Source: JAHCHG01 sp965214585
GTDB lineage: Bacteria; Acidobacteriota; Blastocatellia; Pyrinomonadales; Pyrinomonadaceae
Direction of reading: 5' to 3'
Assembly (NCBI GenBank): GCA_965214585.1
Contig: OZ243957.1
Location: forward strand, 1,302,001-1,366,000
DNA: 64,000 bases
The number at the start of each line of letters is the position of its first letter. The first letter of the stretch is position 1. Under the pieces are notes generated by a model. The model saw only the letters and a program-made list of their open reading frames with translations. It ran no database searches and was not told the DNA's origin. This document shows positions 16,750 to 25,746 of this stretch, one piece after another. The position numbers and the translations under genes are program-made.

Positions 16750-17073
16750 AATAAAATCGTTGTTTGAAAAAAGTTTAGAATTTCAGCAAGGGAAAGACAA
16801 AAAAATTTGTGTTGAATCTTCTGCGGTGAGAAATTACCACGCTTAAAATTTTACCAAAATAAGAGGCTGGCGGTCAAAAAAATTTATAAACGCCGAATTT
16901 ACTGCTGCAATGCAATTTTTGAGTTTTCGCTCGTCTTAGTAAAACACGAATCGGCGAAAATTTCTGCTGAAAAATTCACGTTCGAGAAAGATTTTCAGAT
17001 TTTCGCTCACAAGACAAGAAGCGAATATTTTGCAAGTCAGGCGATAAAAGTTTATTTTAATTTGTAGTTTTCT
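16750..17073. other. Intergenic region between divergent ppk1 and FHA gene
   Basis: A/T-rich spacer of 324 bases that must contain both promoters. No ORF, clear hairpin or known RNA motif was recognised. Confidence 0.5.
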
Positions 17074-18600
17074 ATGCAGAAAATAAATTTACACATTAAA
17101 ACTCCGTTTGAAACACAAACTGTTTCGCTCGAAGACGAGATCAGCATCGGGCGCACGAATCTTGCCCGGATCGTGCTTTCGGATACGGGACTTTCGCGGC
17201 TGAACACAAGTTTTTTTCTGGACGAAGGCGCGGTTTTTGTCGTTGATGAAAACTCTCTGAACGGAACTTTTCTAAACGGCGAAAAATTATCAAACCAGCC
17301 GCGCAGAGTTTACAACGGCGACACGATAACTCTCGGAAGCGAAACGAAAATTACGGTGGAGATCGCCGAAGTTTCCGTTACGGCATTTGATTCGCAAACG
17401 AACCGGACAAAAGCAGATCAGCCGGAATTTTCAGAACCGCAAAACCACGCTTTCCAACCGCCGCCGAAAGAAGTTCCGAAAAATCCGGCTGATAAACCGC
17501 CGATGGTTCTGATTCTCGCCGCCGTTTCGACTTGTCTGATAATTTTTCTGTCGGCAATTGCAATTTTTCTCGTCAGCATTTACAAAACCGATTCAACCGC
17601 GAAAAAGCCGAATCAAACCGCCCGCGCTTCAAATTCCGATATTCCGGTTCGCGTCCAAGACCCGCTTGGTGTCGGCGATCCCGAAGATTTGGATTTGGAC
17701 GATCTGATGTCGTTTTGGGACGTGCAGGAAGAACCGATTGAGGCTTCGGAACTCGAAGAAGTAAAATCGGAAACGGCAAAAAGCAACGCGGCGGATTTAA
17801 ATGTTTCGGTTGATTTCTGGGAACAGCAGAGAGCTTTGGCGTTGGGTTCGCGTGCGCCTTTTGCAACCGGAGTTTATCCGGCGGGAATAATTATTCCCAA
17901 AGAAGTTCGTCCCGACGGTGTGGTTAAACAAACGGCAAAAATACGCGAAATGGTTGCGGCGGGTTATCAGCTTCCGTTGGATTTTGCCGATCTCGCGCAG
18001 AGAAAGATGAACGGCGAACTTGTCGAACTTCCGATGGCGACAAAAGATTTCGTCTTGGAAGTCGGCGGCAGTTCGACGGAAGGCGCGTTTACTTCGTTCA
18101 GTTTTGAAACGAACAGCATAATTACTCCGCCCGGTTCGGAGGATTTCCAAATTATATCAAAACTTGCAGGCAATTTTGACGGGCAAAAATACGATATGAA
18201 CAACGGACGAGACCGACGGCAGATGAAAATCCGTATGCTCCGAATGTTCAATCAAAACGCCAAACCCGTTTTGGAACGGCTCGCCAAGGCTTACAGAGAA
18301 AAGTTCAACCGCCCGCTGCGCGTCACGTCGCTTTCGCGTTCGATGGAATATCAGATTTCCCTGAACAAAGGCAACTCTAATTCTTACAGAGTGCGCGGCA
18401 AAGGCTCGTTTCCGCCGCACACTTCCGGCTGCACATTTGACCTCGCCCGCAAACATATGACCGCCGAAGAACAGAATTTCGTAATGCAGCAACTCGCCGA
18501 AATGGAAAATCAGGGAATTCTCGACGCTCTGATCGAAGGCGGCACAAACGCCTGTTTTCACGTTTTCATCTATCCCGACGGAAAACCGCCCGTAATGTAA
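17074..18600 (+). CDS. FHA-domain membrane protein with DUF5715 peptidase-like domain
   Basis: 508 residues. An FHA domain at about 1-95 shows SIGRTNLARIVL, the SRLN serine and SLNGTFLNG, which bind phosphothreonine. A Pro-rich linker follows, then one membrane helix at about 146-168. The outer part ends in a DUF5715-like domain (about 370-508) with SLSRSMEYQ, PHTSGCTFDLAR and ACFHVFIYPDG; these His/Asp/His positions recall M15-type LAS peptidases acting on the cell wall. So a cytoplasmic phosphopeptide reader appears to be tied to a periplasmic wall-enzyme-like domain. Activity is inferred. Confidence 0.78.
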   Translation: MQKINLHIKTPFETQTVSLEDEISIGRTNLARIVLSDTGLSRLNTSFFLDEGAVFVVDENSLNGTFLNGEKLSNQPRRVYNGDTITLGSETKITVEIAEVSVTAFDSQTNRTKADQPEFSEPQNHAFQPPPKEVPKNPADKPPMVLILAAVSTCLIIFLSAIAIFLVSIYKTDSTAKKPNQTARASNSDIPVRVQDPLGVGDPEDLDLDDLMSFWDVQEEPIEASELEEVKSETAKSNAADLNVSVDFWEQQRALALGSRAPFATGVYPAGIIIPKEVRPDGVVKQTAKIREMVAAGYQLPLDFADLAQRKMNGELVELPMATKDFVLEVGGSSTEGAFTSFSFETNSIITPPGSEDFQIISKLAGNFDGQKYDMNNGRDRRQMKIRMLRMFNQNAKPVLERLAKAYREKFNRPLRVTSLSRSMEYQISLNKGNSNSYRVRGKGSFPPHTSGCTFDLARKHMTAEEQNFVMQQLAEMENQGILDALIEGGTNACFHVFIYPDGKPPVM

Positions 18601-18601
18601 C

Positions 18602-18738
18602 CCGACTGGAGCGCAAGCGTCTCGCTTGCAATGAGCGCGGAGCGCGAAAAAATCGCAACAAACTTAAACTGTCGAAATAACAAACAATTTCCATTGCTCG
18701 CGCAATGGCTGCAAGCGAGACGCTTGCGCTCCAGTCGG
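18602..18738. repeat. Palindromic element with perfect 29-bp arms
   Basis: CCGACTGGAGCGCAAGCGTC...TTGCA at 18602-18630 is exactly complementary to 18710-18738. The centre is A/T-rich. It starts just after the FHA gene stop. Similar in layout, not in sequence, to the element at 63074. Confidence 0.92.
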
Positions 18739-18748
18739 ATAATATGAA

Positions 18749-18780
18749 TCGGACTTTGGACTTTGGACTTAGGACTTTTT
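18749..18780 (+). repeat. GGACTTT heptamer array
   Basis: Units GGACTTT, GGACTTT/GGACTTA and GGACTTT in a row between the palindrome and the start of the NorD-like gene. Period 7. Confidence 0.75.
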
Positions 18781-18791
18781 AAACTAATTCT

Positions 18792-21700
18792 ATGGCAGAT
18801 GCGGAAAAGGATTTATCAGTTTCAAACAAACAAAAGCAGACTTTTACGGGATTGGCGCGAAGACTCGGCAGACTTTCGAGCGAGAAAAAAAAGGTCGCGC
18901 TTGAGATGAGCGCGGCGTTGGCGGGCGTGTCCTTGCGCGTCAGCCGCGAATTTGTCGAAGCCGTTCCGAAAGCGGCGCGGATTTTAAGCCCCGAAGATAT
19001 TCGCGCGTGGGCGGAAATGGGCAGGCGGCTGGCGATGACAAATGCCGATTCGGGCGCGGAATTTTTCCAGCGCGGCGTGGCGAAATACAAAAAAGTTCCG
19101 AAAAATTCACGTTCGCTCGTTTTTCAAATTTGCACGCGTCAGCTTGTTTTGTCGAGTTCGATTGCGCTCGAAACTTTTGAATTTGTTCCGAAACTCGCCG
19201 AAAAAGTCGGCGACGACGAACTTTTCACCGAAATTTTAGAACTCGCGGCGGAAATTGCCAATCGTTCCGCCAAACACAGTCAGGATTTTCTCGAAAAAAC
19301 GCCGGAACTCGCCGACGCTTTGACAAAATTCGGCGCGGACAAAGAAAAAGTTTCGGCTTCCGTTATCGCTTTAGCTTCGCATTTCGCTAACCGAACGGGC
19401 GGAATGACGGCTGATTTGTGGCAGATTCTGCCTAAAATGCTCGAAGAAATTTCCGCCGAAAATGCCGTCGAAATTACCAAAACCGCGATAGATTTTTTGG
19501 AATTCGGCGGCAGCGTAACGATTCATTTTGTCAGATCGGGCGGCGAAGTTATGCGCCGGATTCCAGATGTTTTCGCCGATTGGCAGAAGGTCTTGAAAAA
19601 AGTTGCGGGAAACGGAAACGCGCTTTTGATTTCTTTTATTCGCCACTCGCCGCAGTTTTTCGGCAATGTTTTAACCTTAGAGAAACGCGCGGAAGTCGTT
19701 GATATTGCCCGAAATATTCTGCATTTAATCGGAAAAATCGCCGAAACCGATGCCGAAGCCGCGCTCGCCGCGTTTCGTTCGAGCGCGAACGCTCTCAGAA
19801 AAGTTTCGTTCGAGCAGTTTGCAGATTGGGTGGAAACGGGCTTGGAAAAAACTTCGGGCGAAAGCGCAAAAGCCAGACGTTCGTTTTTCGCGTTGGAGAC
19901 GAGAAAAAGCAATGCCGTTTTGCAAAACGCGCAAATCGGTCTGCCGCTTGAAAATGTGCAGACGGTTTTGCGGATTTACATTGAAGGTTTGACGGGAAAA
20001 GAAGTTGAAATCCAGCCGCTTTCGGCGATGCCGCAGCAATCGAGAATCGGCGACGGCAAGACGATTCGTCTGCCTTCGATAATTGCCGAATTTGAGTCGG
20101 ATGAAATGGATTTCCGGCTTTACAAAGTTCTTGCGGCACACGGCGCGGGACAAATCGAATTCGGAACTTATCTGCGCGACACGCCAAAATTAAAAGCCGC
20201 TTTCGCCGAACTCGCCGCCCTTTACGAAGCAACCGCCGCGCAAACCGACGCATTTTCGCTGGCTGGCTACATCGAAGACGTGCAGACGGGCGAAAAGGCT
20301 CTCACGCCCGAAGAAGAAGCGAAACGAAAAAAACGTCGAAAACTGCCGAAAGATTCGGATTATACGGCGGTTTTGAAAATCTTCCCCGAACCGTATTTGG
20401 CAAAAAGGATTTTCGGCACGATGGAAAACGCCCGGATTGACAACCGTCTGCGCTTTGAATATCGCGGTTTGCGAAAGGATTTGGATTTGATGCAGAATTT
20501 TCTGCGCGAAAACCGCCCGTATATTTTCGATTTGCCGATGCACCAAGTTCCGCCCGAACTTTTATTTCAAATAACTTTATGCGGCGGCGCAACCGAAGAT
20601 GCGCGTCGGTTTTACGGGCAAATTGTTTCGGAAATCGAATCAATCGTTGAAGTTTATTTAACAAATGAAAATGCGACTGTTGCCGATTCTTTAATGGCGA
20701 CGAGCCGCGTTTACGCGCTTTTCCAAGCAATTACGGCGGACGACTCCAAGCAGCAGGAAGCCGACGAGAACGAAGAAAAAGAAGATTTTGAATACGAGGA
20801 AAAAGAAGCGAAAGAAGCGCAAATTGAAAGCAAGAAAAAGGGCGAAAAAGCCGCGCAGAAATCGCCCGACGTGCGCGATTTGTTCAACGCTTGGAACAAT
20901 TTGGACGACGAAGGCGAACCCGACGATTTGCAGGGCGCGGAAGCGTGGTCGCACAACGAAATGCCCGAACAGCCGCTCGAACTCGGCGATACGGCGTTTT
21001 CTTACGACGAATGGGACAAGGATTTGTCGGATTTTCGCACCGATTGGTGTCGCGTGATCGAGAAAAAAGTCCGCAAAGGCGACAGAAACTTCGTCGAACT
21101 CACGCGCTCGCGCTATCGCGGCGTGATTTCTTCGGTTCGCCATCAATTTCAATTGATGAAACCCGAAAATTTAACGCGCATTAACCGCGAACTCGACGGT
21201 GAAGATTACGATCTAAACGCGCTCGTTGACTACGTTATTGACCGCCGCGCCGACGGACAGCAATCGGAAAGAATCTACACAAAACGCCTCAGAAAACAAC
21301 GCGATGTCGCCGTTTCGATTCTCCTTGACCAATCTTCTTCGACAGCCAGAACGATCACCAGAAATCCTTTGCAGCCATACACGCATCCGGGCAGACGAAT
21401 CATCGAGATTGAAAAAGAAGGCTTGGTTTTAATGAGCGAAGCACTCGAAGCCGTCGGCGACGTTTATTCGATCAACGGCTTCACTTCGGAAGGCAGACGC
21501 AACGTAAAATTCTACGTCGTCAAAGACTTCGACGAAAAATATTCCGAAGAAATCGAACGCAGAATCGGCGGCATCACATTTCAAAATAATACCCGAATGG
21601 GCGCGGCAATCCGCCACGCCGCCGCCAAACTCGTCCGCCAAGAATCGCGCACAAAACTCTTAATAATCCTAACCGACGGCAGACCTTACGACCACGATTA

Positions 21701-21908
21701 CGGCGACGCACGCTACGCCCGCGAAGACGTGCGCGAAGCCTTGACCGAAGCGAAAATGTCGGGAATTACGCCGTTCTGCATCACGATTGACCGCGAATCG
21801 GAAGGCGAATTAAAAGATTTATACGGCGATGTCGGTTATACAATTATTGATGATGTTTTGAGTTTGCCGGAGAGAATGCCGAATATTTACAGACGTTTGA
21901 CGAGTTAG
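18792..21908 (+). CDS. NorD/CbbO-like VWA-domain protein
   Basis: 1038 residues. A long helical N-terminal region (1-600) and a charged, Glu/Lys-rich linker (about 655-690) lead into a C-terminal von Willebrand A domain with a MIDAS motif (LLDQSSSTART), ITFQNNTRMGAAIRHA and LIILTDGRPYDHDYG. This architecture is that of NorD/CbbO proteins, which pair with a MoxR-type AAA+ ATPase to activate metalloenzymes; no ATPase partner is in the window. The last 41 codons are repeated, more or less intact, at 23149 and 24004, and its stop overlaps that of the convergent unknown gene by two bases. Confidence 0.85.
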   Translation: MADAEKDLSVSNKQKQTFTGLARRLGRLSSEKKKVALEMSAALAGVSLRVSREFVEAVPKAARILSPEDIRAWAEMGRRLAMTNADSGAEFFQRGVAKYKKVPKNSRSLVFQICTRQLVLSSSIALETFEFVPKLAEKVGDDELFTEILELAAEIANRSAKHSQDFLEKTPELADALTKFGADKEKVSASVIALASHFANRTGGMTADLWQILPKMLEEISAENAVEITKTAIDFLEFGGSVTIHFVRSGGEVMRRIPDVFADWQKVLKKVAGNGNALLISFIRHSPQFFGNVLTLEKRAEVVDIARNILHLIGKIAETDAEAALAAFRSSANALRKVSFEQFADWVETGLEKTSGESAKARRSFFALETRKSNAVLQNAQIGLPLENVQTVLRIYIEGLTGKEVEIQPLSAMPQQSRIGDGKTIRLPSIIAEFESDEMDFRLYKVLAAHGAGQIEFGTYLRDTPKLKAAFAELAALYEATAAQTDAFSLAGYIEDVQTGEKALTPEEEAKRKKRRKLPKDSDYTAVLKIFPEPYLAKRIFGTMENARIDNRLRFEYRGLRKDLDLMQNFLRENRPYIFDLPMHQVPPELLFQITLCGGATEDARRFYGQIVSEIESIVEVYLTNENATVADSLMATSRVYALFQAITADDSKQQEADENEEKEDFEYEEKEAKEAQIESKKKGEKAAQKSPDVRDLFNAWNNLDDEGEPDDLQGAEAWSHNEMPEQPLELGDTAFSYDEWDKDLSDFRTDWCRVIEKKVRKGDRNFVELTRSRYRGVISSVRHQFQLMKPENLTRINRELDGEDYDLNALVDYVIDRRADGQQSERIYTKRLRKQRDVAVSILLDQSSSTARTITRNPLQPYTHPGRRIIEIEKEGLVLMSEALEAVGDVYSINGFTSEGRRNVKFYVVKDFDEKYSEEIERRIGGITFQNNTRMGAAIRHAAAKLVRQESRTKLLIILTDGRPYDHDYGDARYAREDVREALTEAKMSGITPFCITIDRESEGELKDLYGDVGYTIIDDVLSLPERMPNIYRRLTS

Positions 21909-22469
21909 TTCCCTTGAATCTTAGTGAGTATTTTCTGTATTTTTTGTAAGAATTTTACTTCGGAATGAAATGCTTCGGATTTGCTTTTGTCTTTTTCTTC
22001 AAAAAATTTTGCTTTTCTTTGTGAGCGTTCAATTTCATTTGTAAGTTCAAATTTTAACTTCTCCCTTAACTGATTATTTATTGCAAAATTGTGTGAAAAT
22101 CTTTTGTGTAAATCTACATATAAATCATAAAGCGTATTTCCTTTCTGAATTAAATCTGTTTGTGTATATTCTGAAAGTTTTTTCGTAAAACTTTTGCATT
22201 CGATTTCATCTGTGATTCTTCCATAATCGCCCCAAAATTGAAAAATTATTTTCCTTTTCAAAAATTTCGTATTCAAAAACCTCTGTTATTAGTTCCTGCA
22301 AACGATTATTCAATTCATTCTCTATTCGGCAATTTGAAAGAGTAATTTCTTGAATTGATTTCTTGTCTGAATTAAAACTTCCCAAACCGTTTTCGTCTAA
22401 ACGAAGTTTGAGAAAATTATCATCAAATTCTACTTTAAGAAGCACAGGAAGTCGTTCGTGAATATCCAT
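21905..22469 (-). pseudogene. Unknown third gene of toxin-antitoxin block A, frameshifted
   Basis: From ATG at 22469: MDIHERLPVLLKVEFDDNFLKL...NNRLQELITEV, then the frame is lost at an A5 run (22275-22279; T5 on the coding strand). With one T removed the reading continues as LNTKFLKRKIIFQFWGDYGRI to the stop at 21905, giving about 187 residues. The block B paralogue has four Ts at that place, confirming the indel. The C-terminus is a Lys/Glu-rich coiled coil. Family not recognised; always placed after the PIN toxin here. Confidence 0.75.
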
Positions 22470-22472
22470 AAT

Positions 22473-22859
22473 TTACCACAACAAATTCACTTGATACTTA
22501 GCAAATTGCTCATCTGCGCTCACCAAAGTCATATTTTCGACAATCGCCTGCGAAATCAAAAGGCGGTCAAACGGGTCTTTGTGATGAAGCGGCAGATTTT
22601 CCAGATATAAAGCGTGGGAAAGATTGACGGGCAGGATTTGCACTTTATTAGTTTGCTGTTCGCGGAGAATGACATTTTCGAGCGTGTCGCTGAAACTGAA
22701 TTTTTTGAGGGCGATTTTGATTTGAAGTTCCCAAACAGTTACGACGCTCAAAAATATCTGATTCGCCGGATTGAGAATTTCATACGCGACATTGACCGAA
22801 AGTTTGTGCGGTTCTTCGTGCATCCAGACAAATGCGTGAGAATCTAAAAGTAAATTCAT
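22473..22859 (-). CDS. PIN-domain toxin (VapC-type), block A
   Basis: 128 residues with the PIN acidic set: LLDSHAFVW, TVWELQIKIAL and DPFDRLLISQAI...LVSADEQF. Predicted Mg-dependent ribonuclease. Its start overlaps the antitoxin stop by four bases (ATGA), the usual coupling. Very similar to the block B toxin (27629). Confidence 0.9.
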   Translation of the reverse strand: MNLLLDSHAFVWMHEEPHKLSVNVAYEILNPANQIFLSVVTVWELQIKIALKKFSFSDTLENVILREQQTNKVQILPVNLSHALYLENLPLHHKDPFDRLLISQAIVENMTLVSADEQFAKYQVNLLW

Positions 22860-23116
22860 AATTCTTTACCAAACCCCCAAAATTCGTCAGGTAATTCATC
22901 GTTAAAATCGTCGCTCATAAAATAGCCTTTACCTCTGCCCAAACCTAGAACTCGCTGTTGATTCGGCGCAGTTTGTTCAATTGCAGTAATCGGCGTAATT
23001 TTTGCAATCGGTTTTCCGTCTTCTTCCAATACAATTTCATCGCCGCTTTTAGCAAATTTAATAACTGTCTGAATCGAAATTTCATTAATACTCAAAGTTT
23101 TCGTCATCATTTTCAC
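22856..23116 (-). CDS. Phd/YefM-type antitoxin, block A
   Basis: 86 residues. ISIQTVIKFAKSGDEIVLEEDGKPIAKITPI is the Phd/prevent-host-death pattern that binds operator DNA; the C-terminus (DDFNDELPDEFWGFGKEL) is acidic and would block the toxin. First gene of the block, and it probably autoregulates. Upstream, within 40 bases, begins a copy of the NorD gene end. Confidence 0.88.
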   Translation of the reverse strand: MKMMTKTLSINEISIQTVIKFAKSGDEIVLEEDGKPIAKITPITAIEQTAPNQQRVLGLGRGKGYFMSDDFNDELPDEFWGFGKEL

Positions 23117-23148
23117 CTCGTATTAATCATAACATCTTCCGAAATTTA

Positions 23149-23276
23149 GCACGATTGACCGCGAATCAGAAGGCGAATCAAAAGATTTATACGTAGATGT
23201 CGGTTATACAATTATTGACGATGTTTTAAGTTTGCCCGAAAGAATGCCGAATATTTACAGGCGTTTGACGAGTTAA
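23149..23276 (+). repeat. Second copy of the 3' end of the NorD-like gene
   Basis: About 128 bases nearly identical to 21781-21908 and still in frame to its own stop (IDRESEGESKDLYVDVGYTI... to RRLTS). Most differences are synonymous; L to S and G to V are the visible changes. It lies between block A and the DUF433 module. Confidence 0.92.
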
Positions 23277-23292
23277 ATTAACCGGAATTTGT

Positions 23293-23298
23293 TATAAT
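23293..23298 (+). promoter_or_regulatory. -10 box of the DUF433/DUF5615 module
   Basis: TATAAT nine bases before the ATG at 23308, implying a leaderless or nearly leaderless transcript. Confidence 0.45.
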
Positions 23299-23307
23299 TT
23301 ATTCGCT

Positions 23308-23634
23308 ATGAAACTTGAAGATTATTTTGATTTTCTCGCCGATGATGATATTCGCATAAAAGGAACGCGGGTTGGAATTGAATCCGTGCTTTATGATTAC
23401 GTTTATCGAAATCAAACAGCGGAACAGATCGCCGAAAATTTTCCGAGCGTTGAACTCGAACAGATTTATGCGACGATTCTCTATTATTTGAACGACCGCG
23501 AAAGAGTTGAACAATACTTGCTTGACTGGATGAGTTTCAGCCGGAAAATGCGCGAAGTCCAAAAGAAAAATTTGCCGCCCGTCGTTTTGCGCCTTCGTAA
23601 AATTAAATCCGAAAAAACTCCGATTGCCGGTTGA
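23308..23634 (+). CDS. DUF433 antitoxin-like protein
   Basis: 108 residues. Contains the DUF433 helix-turn-helix signature: IKGTRVGIESVLYDYVYRNQ, TAEQIAENFPSVELEQIYATI. DUF433 proteins are the antitoxin partners of DUF5615 PIN-like proteins, and the partner starts at the overlapping TGATG. The C-terminal 30 residues are basic and longer than in most relatives. Confidence 0.85.
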   Translation: MKLEDYFDFLADDDIRIKGTRVGIESVLYDYVYRNQTAEQIAENFPSVELEQIYATILYYLNDRERVEQYLLDWMSFSRKMREVQKKNLPPVVLRLRKIKSEKTPIAG

Positions 23635-23999
23635 TGAAAAAAATTCGTTATCTTTTGGATGAAAACATCAATCCCGTTTTGCGTTCGGCTTTGCTCAAAC
23701 GCGACGCAAATTTGGTGGTTTGGCAAATCGGTATGCTCGGAGTTCCCGATTTTGGAACGCTCGATCCCGAAATTTTGGTTTGGTGCGAAGAAAACGATTT
23801 TATTTTAGTAACGCGCAATCGCCAATCAATGCCCGTTCATCTCGCCGAACATCTCGCTGTCAGGCAATACGCCAACGGCATTTTTACTTTGAACGAAAAT
23901 ATGAGCGTCGGCGAAACGGTTGACGAATTGATTTTGATCGCTTCGGCTTCGGAATTGGAAGAATATCGGAATTTGATTTTGTATTTGCCGATTAGCTGA
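23634..23999 (+). CDS. DUF5615 PIN-like toxin
   Basis: 121 residues from the ATG overlapping the DUF433 stop. RYLLDENINPVLRSAL, DPEILVWCEENDFILVTRNRQSM are the family motifs with the PIN acidic residues. A predicted nuclease, coupled to its DUF433 antitoxin. Confidence 0.85.
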   Translation: MKKIRYLLDENINPVLRSALLKRDANLVVWQIGMLGVPDFGTLDPEILVWCEENDFILVTRNRQSMPVHLAEHLAVRQYANGIFTLNENMSVGETVDELILIASASELEEYRNLILYLPIS

Positions 24000-24003
24000 T
24001 GCT

Positions 24004-24054
24004 TTGAATTTGTCCGAAAGCCGCGCCGAATATTTACAGGCATTTGACGTGTTG
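24004..24054 (+). repeat. Third, decayed copy of the NorD-like gene end
   Basis: About 50 bases matching the last part of the gene (CCGAATATTTACAGGC, TTTGACG) with substitutions and one inserted base, so the frame is lost. Like the second copy it is followed at once by a DUF433 gene. Confidence 0.75.
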
Positions 24055-24075
24055 ATTTGTGATAAAATTTGAAAT

Positions 24076-24294
24076 ATGAAAAGCGAAATTATTGAAATAA
24101 ATCCGAATAAAGTCAGCGGAACGCCCGTGTTTGCGGGAACTCGCGTGCCGATAAAAAATCTTTTCGATTATCTGGAAGGCGGCGAAACTCTCGAAGATTT
24201 TCTCGAAGGTTTTCCGCCTGTTACCCGTGAACAAGCCGTCGCCGTTCTGGAAATGGCGAAAAAATCCTTGATTAGGGAAGTTGCCGCAGTTTGA
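24076..24294 (+). CDS. DUF433 antitoxin-like protein, orphan
   Basis: 72 residues with the classic short DUF433 form (VSGTPVFAGTRVPIKNLFDYLEGGETLEDFLEGFP). A TAAAAT box lies eight bases before the start. Its partner toxin is cut off after about ten codons (see next entry), so it is probably an orphan. Confidence 0.85.
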   Translation: MKSEIIEINPNKVSGTPVFAGTRVPIKNLFDYLEGGETLEDFLEGFPPVTREQAVAVLEMAKKSLIREVAAV

Positions 24295-24320
24295 AAATTT
24301 TACTCGATTACAATTTAAGC
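24291..24320 (+). pseudogene. Beheaded DUF5615 toxin fragment
   Basis: TTG overlapping the DUF433 stop begins a reading KILLDYNLS, the N-terminus expected of DUF5615 toxins (KILLDENLP), then sequence changes abruptly into the 3' end of the convergent block B unknown gene. No remainder was found downstream of block B. Confidence 0.6.
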
Positions 24321-24493
24321 TTTATGAATTTCCTGTAACAAAGTTTTGCATTTTCTTTAAAAATTTTATTTCAGATTGAAGTGCTTCAGATTTGCTTTTG
24401 TCTTTTTCCTTAAAGAATTTTGCTTTTCTCCGAGCGCATTCAATTTCATTTGTAAGTTCAAATTTTAACTTCTCTCTCAACTGATTATTTACA

Positions 24494-24502
24494 GCAAAAT
24501 TG
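24494..24502. repeat. Target-site duplication, left
   Basis: GCAAAATTG, repeated at 27238-27246 on the other side of the transposon. Confidence 0.9.
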
Positions 24503-24562
24503 GGCTTTGCACATAAAGCCTGATTTGAACACTTAGTGCTTGTTGAATATAAAGTGTTGCTA

Positions 24563-24590
24563 AAAAGATTGGTTATTAAGCCAACCTTTT
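24563..24590. terminator. Intrinsic terminator in the transposon
   Basis: AAAAGATTGG and CCAACCTTTT around TTATTAAG, just downstream of the minus-strand passenger gene. Confidence 0.65.
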
Positions 24591-24598
24591 AGCTATCA

Positions 24599-25561
24599 TT
24601 AATTTTCATCAGTAAATTCTAATTCATCTTCGGATATACCTGTATTGCTTTCTTCGATGGAAAAATATTGTTTACCACTATCCTCTCCAAGTTTTCCAGT
24701 AATAGTAACAGGCTGGTCGTAATCCTTACCGTGCCATATTGCTTTCTTGGGTTGGTTTCGCTCTGCTTCAAGTTCGTCCTTTGTAGGATAAACATTTTTT
24801 TGTGCTTCAAGTATTACTCTTAGCTGTTCTATTGCTTCTTGGGTAACTTCTTCACCGTAAAAAATGATTCTAGCTTCGCTTTTGCGAGATATTTTGAAGT
24901 TCAAAATAGTTTCTTTTGTTTGAGTTGTTGGCAAACCAAAGTTTTGAACGGCTAAATTAGGTCTATTGCCGAATTGATTTTGTTGTTGATTGTTTTGAAC
25001 TGTTTGCTGAGTTGGCATATTGCTGACCACCTCCTTTTTTTCCGGTGATTGTTGAGTTTCCTCATTTTCACCGTCATAATTACTTGGAGTAATATTAGCA
25101 AATTCGACAGTTTCACGCAATACATTTATAAACTTTTGCGCTCCATCGGGAGTGAAGCCGCGTTCAAGAACAAGATAACTTGATAGAGCTTGGTCAGATG
25201 GTAAATCCCCTTTATATTCTTCAATTACATTAAAAAAAATTAAAGGTTTAAGTGCGGCATTTCGTAAAAGGTTCAACCCTTGCGGACTATTTATATCACT
25301 ATGCAATATTTTATACGCTTCATCAGATACCCGAAGTCTTTGATCGCTTAGTTCATCTAACAATTCATATTCTTTTAGCGCGGACAATACGCGGCGACTT
25401 GTGCCGTGAACTTTGTTATACCCTAAATGACTTACTATCACATCAGGAGATGCAGGTGATAGTTTATCTCTGTTGTAAATGATTCTGACTTTTTCTACTG
25501 AATCCTCTAAACTCAGAAAGGGATAGTTAGGACTGCGTTTAGATGGTTGTTTGTCGTTCAT
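24599..25561 (-). CDS. Transposon passenger protein, winged-helix-like, unknown function
   Basis: 320 residues. Residues about 15-90 (SVEKVRIIYNRDKLSPASP...GTSRRVLSALKEYELLDE) look like a winged helix-turn-helix DNA-binding domain. Residues 165-210 are a Gln/Asn-rich linker, and 215-300 form a small mixed domain (KISRKSEARIIFYGEEVTQEAIEQL). It has no transposase motif. Being inside the terminal repeats it is cargo or a regulator of the element. Codon use is more A/T-rich than neighbouring chromosomal genes, which fits transfer. Confidence 0.7.
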   Translation of the reverse strand: MNDKQPSKRSPNYPFLSLEDSVEKVRIIYNRDKLSPASPDVIVSHLGYNKVHGTSRRVLSALKEYELLDELSDQRLRVSDEAYKILHSDINSPQGLNLLRNAALKPLIFFNVIEEYKGDLPSDQALSSYLVLERGFTPDGAQKFINVLRETVEFANITPSNYDGENEETQQSPEKKEVVSNMPTQQTVQNNQQQNQFGNRPNLAVQNFGLPTTQTKETILNFKISRKSEARIIFYGEEVTQEAIEQLRVILEAQKNVYPTKDELEAERNQPKKAIWHGKDYDQPVTITGKLGEDSGKQYFSIEESNTGISEDELEFTDEN

Positions 25562-25700
25562 AATTGTATGCCTCCAGTCTAAAGGTATAACACTTTAAAT
25601 TGTTGGTCAAGGCTAGCCTGCCGAATTAGCCTAAATTTTGCCAAGATACGCTTGTAATTTTTTAATTGTTTGGTGTATAATAGTTTTTGGTTGTTTGAAA

Positions 25701-25740
25701 AGAAAAACGACACGAAGCAATAACTTCAATGTCGTTTTCT
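25701..25740. terminator. Strong hairpin inside the transposon
   Basis: AGAAAAACGACA pairs with TGTCGTTTTCT, with an inner GAAG/CTTC stem. It lies directly before the tRNA-like sequence and between divergent genes. It could be a bidirectional terminator or an element-specific structural site. Confidence 0.6.
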
Positions 25741-25746
25741 GGTTTC

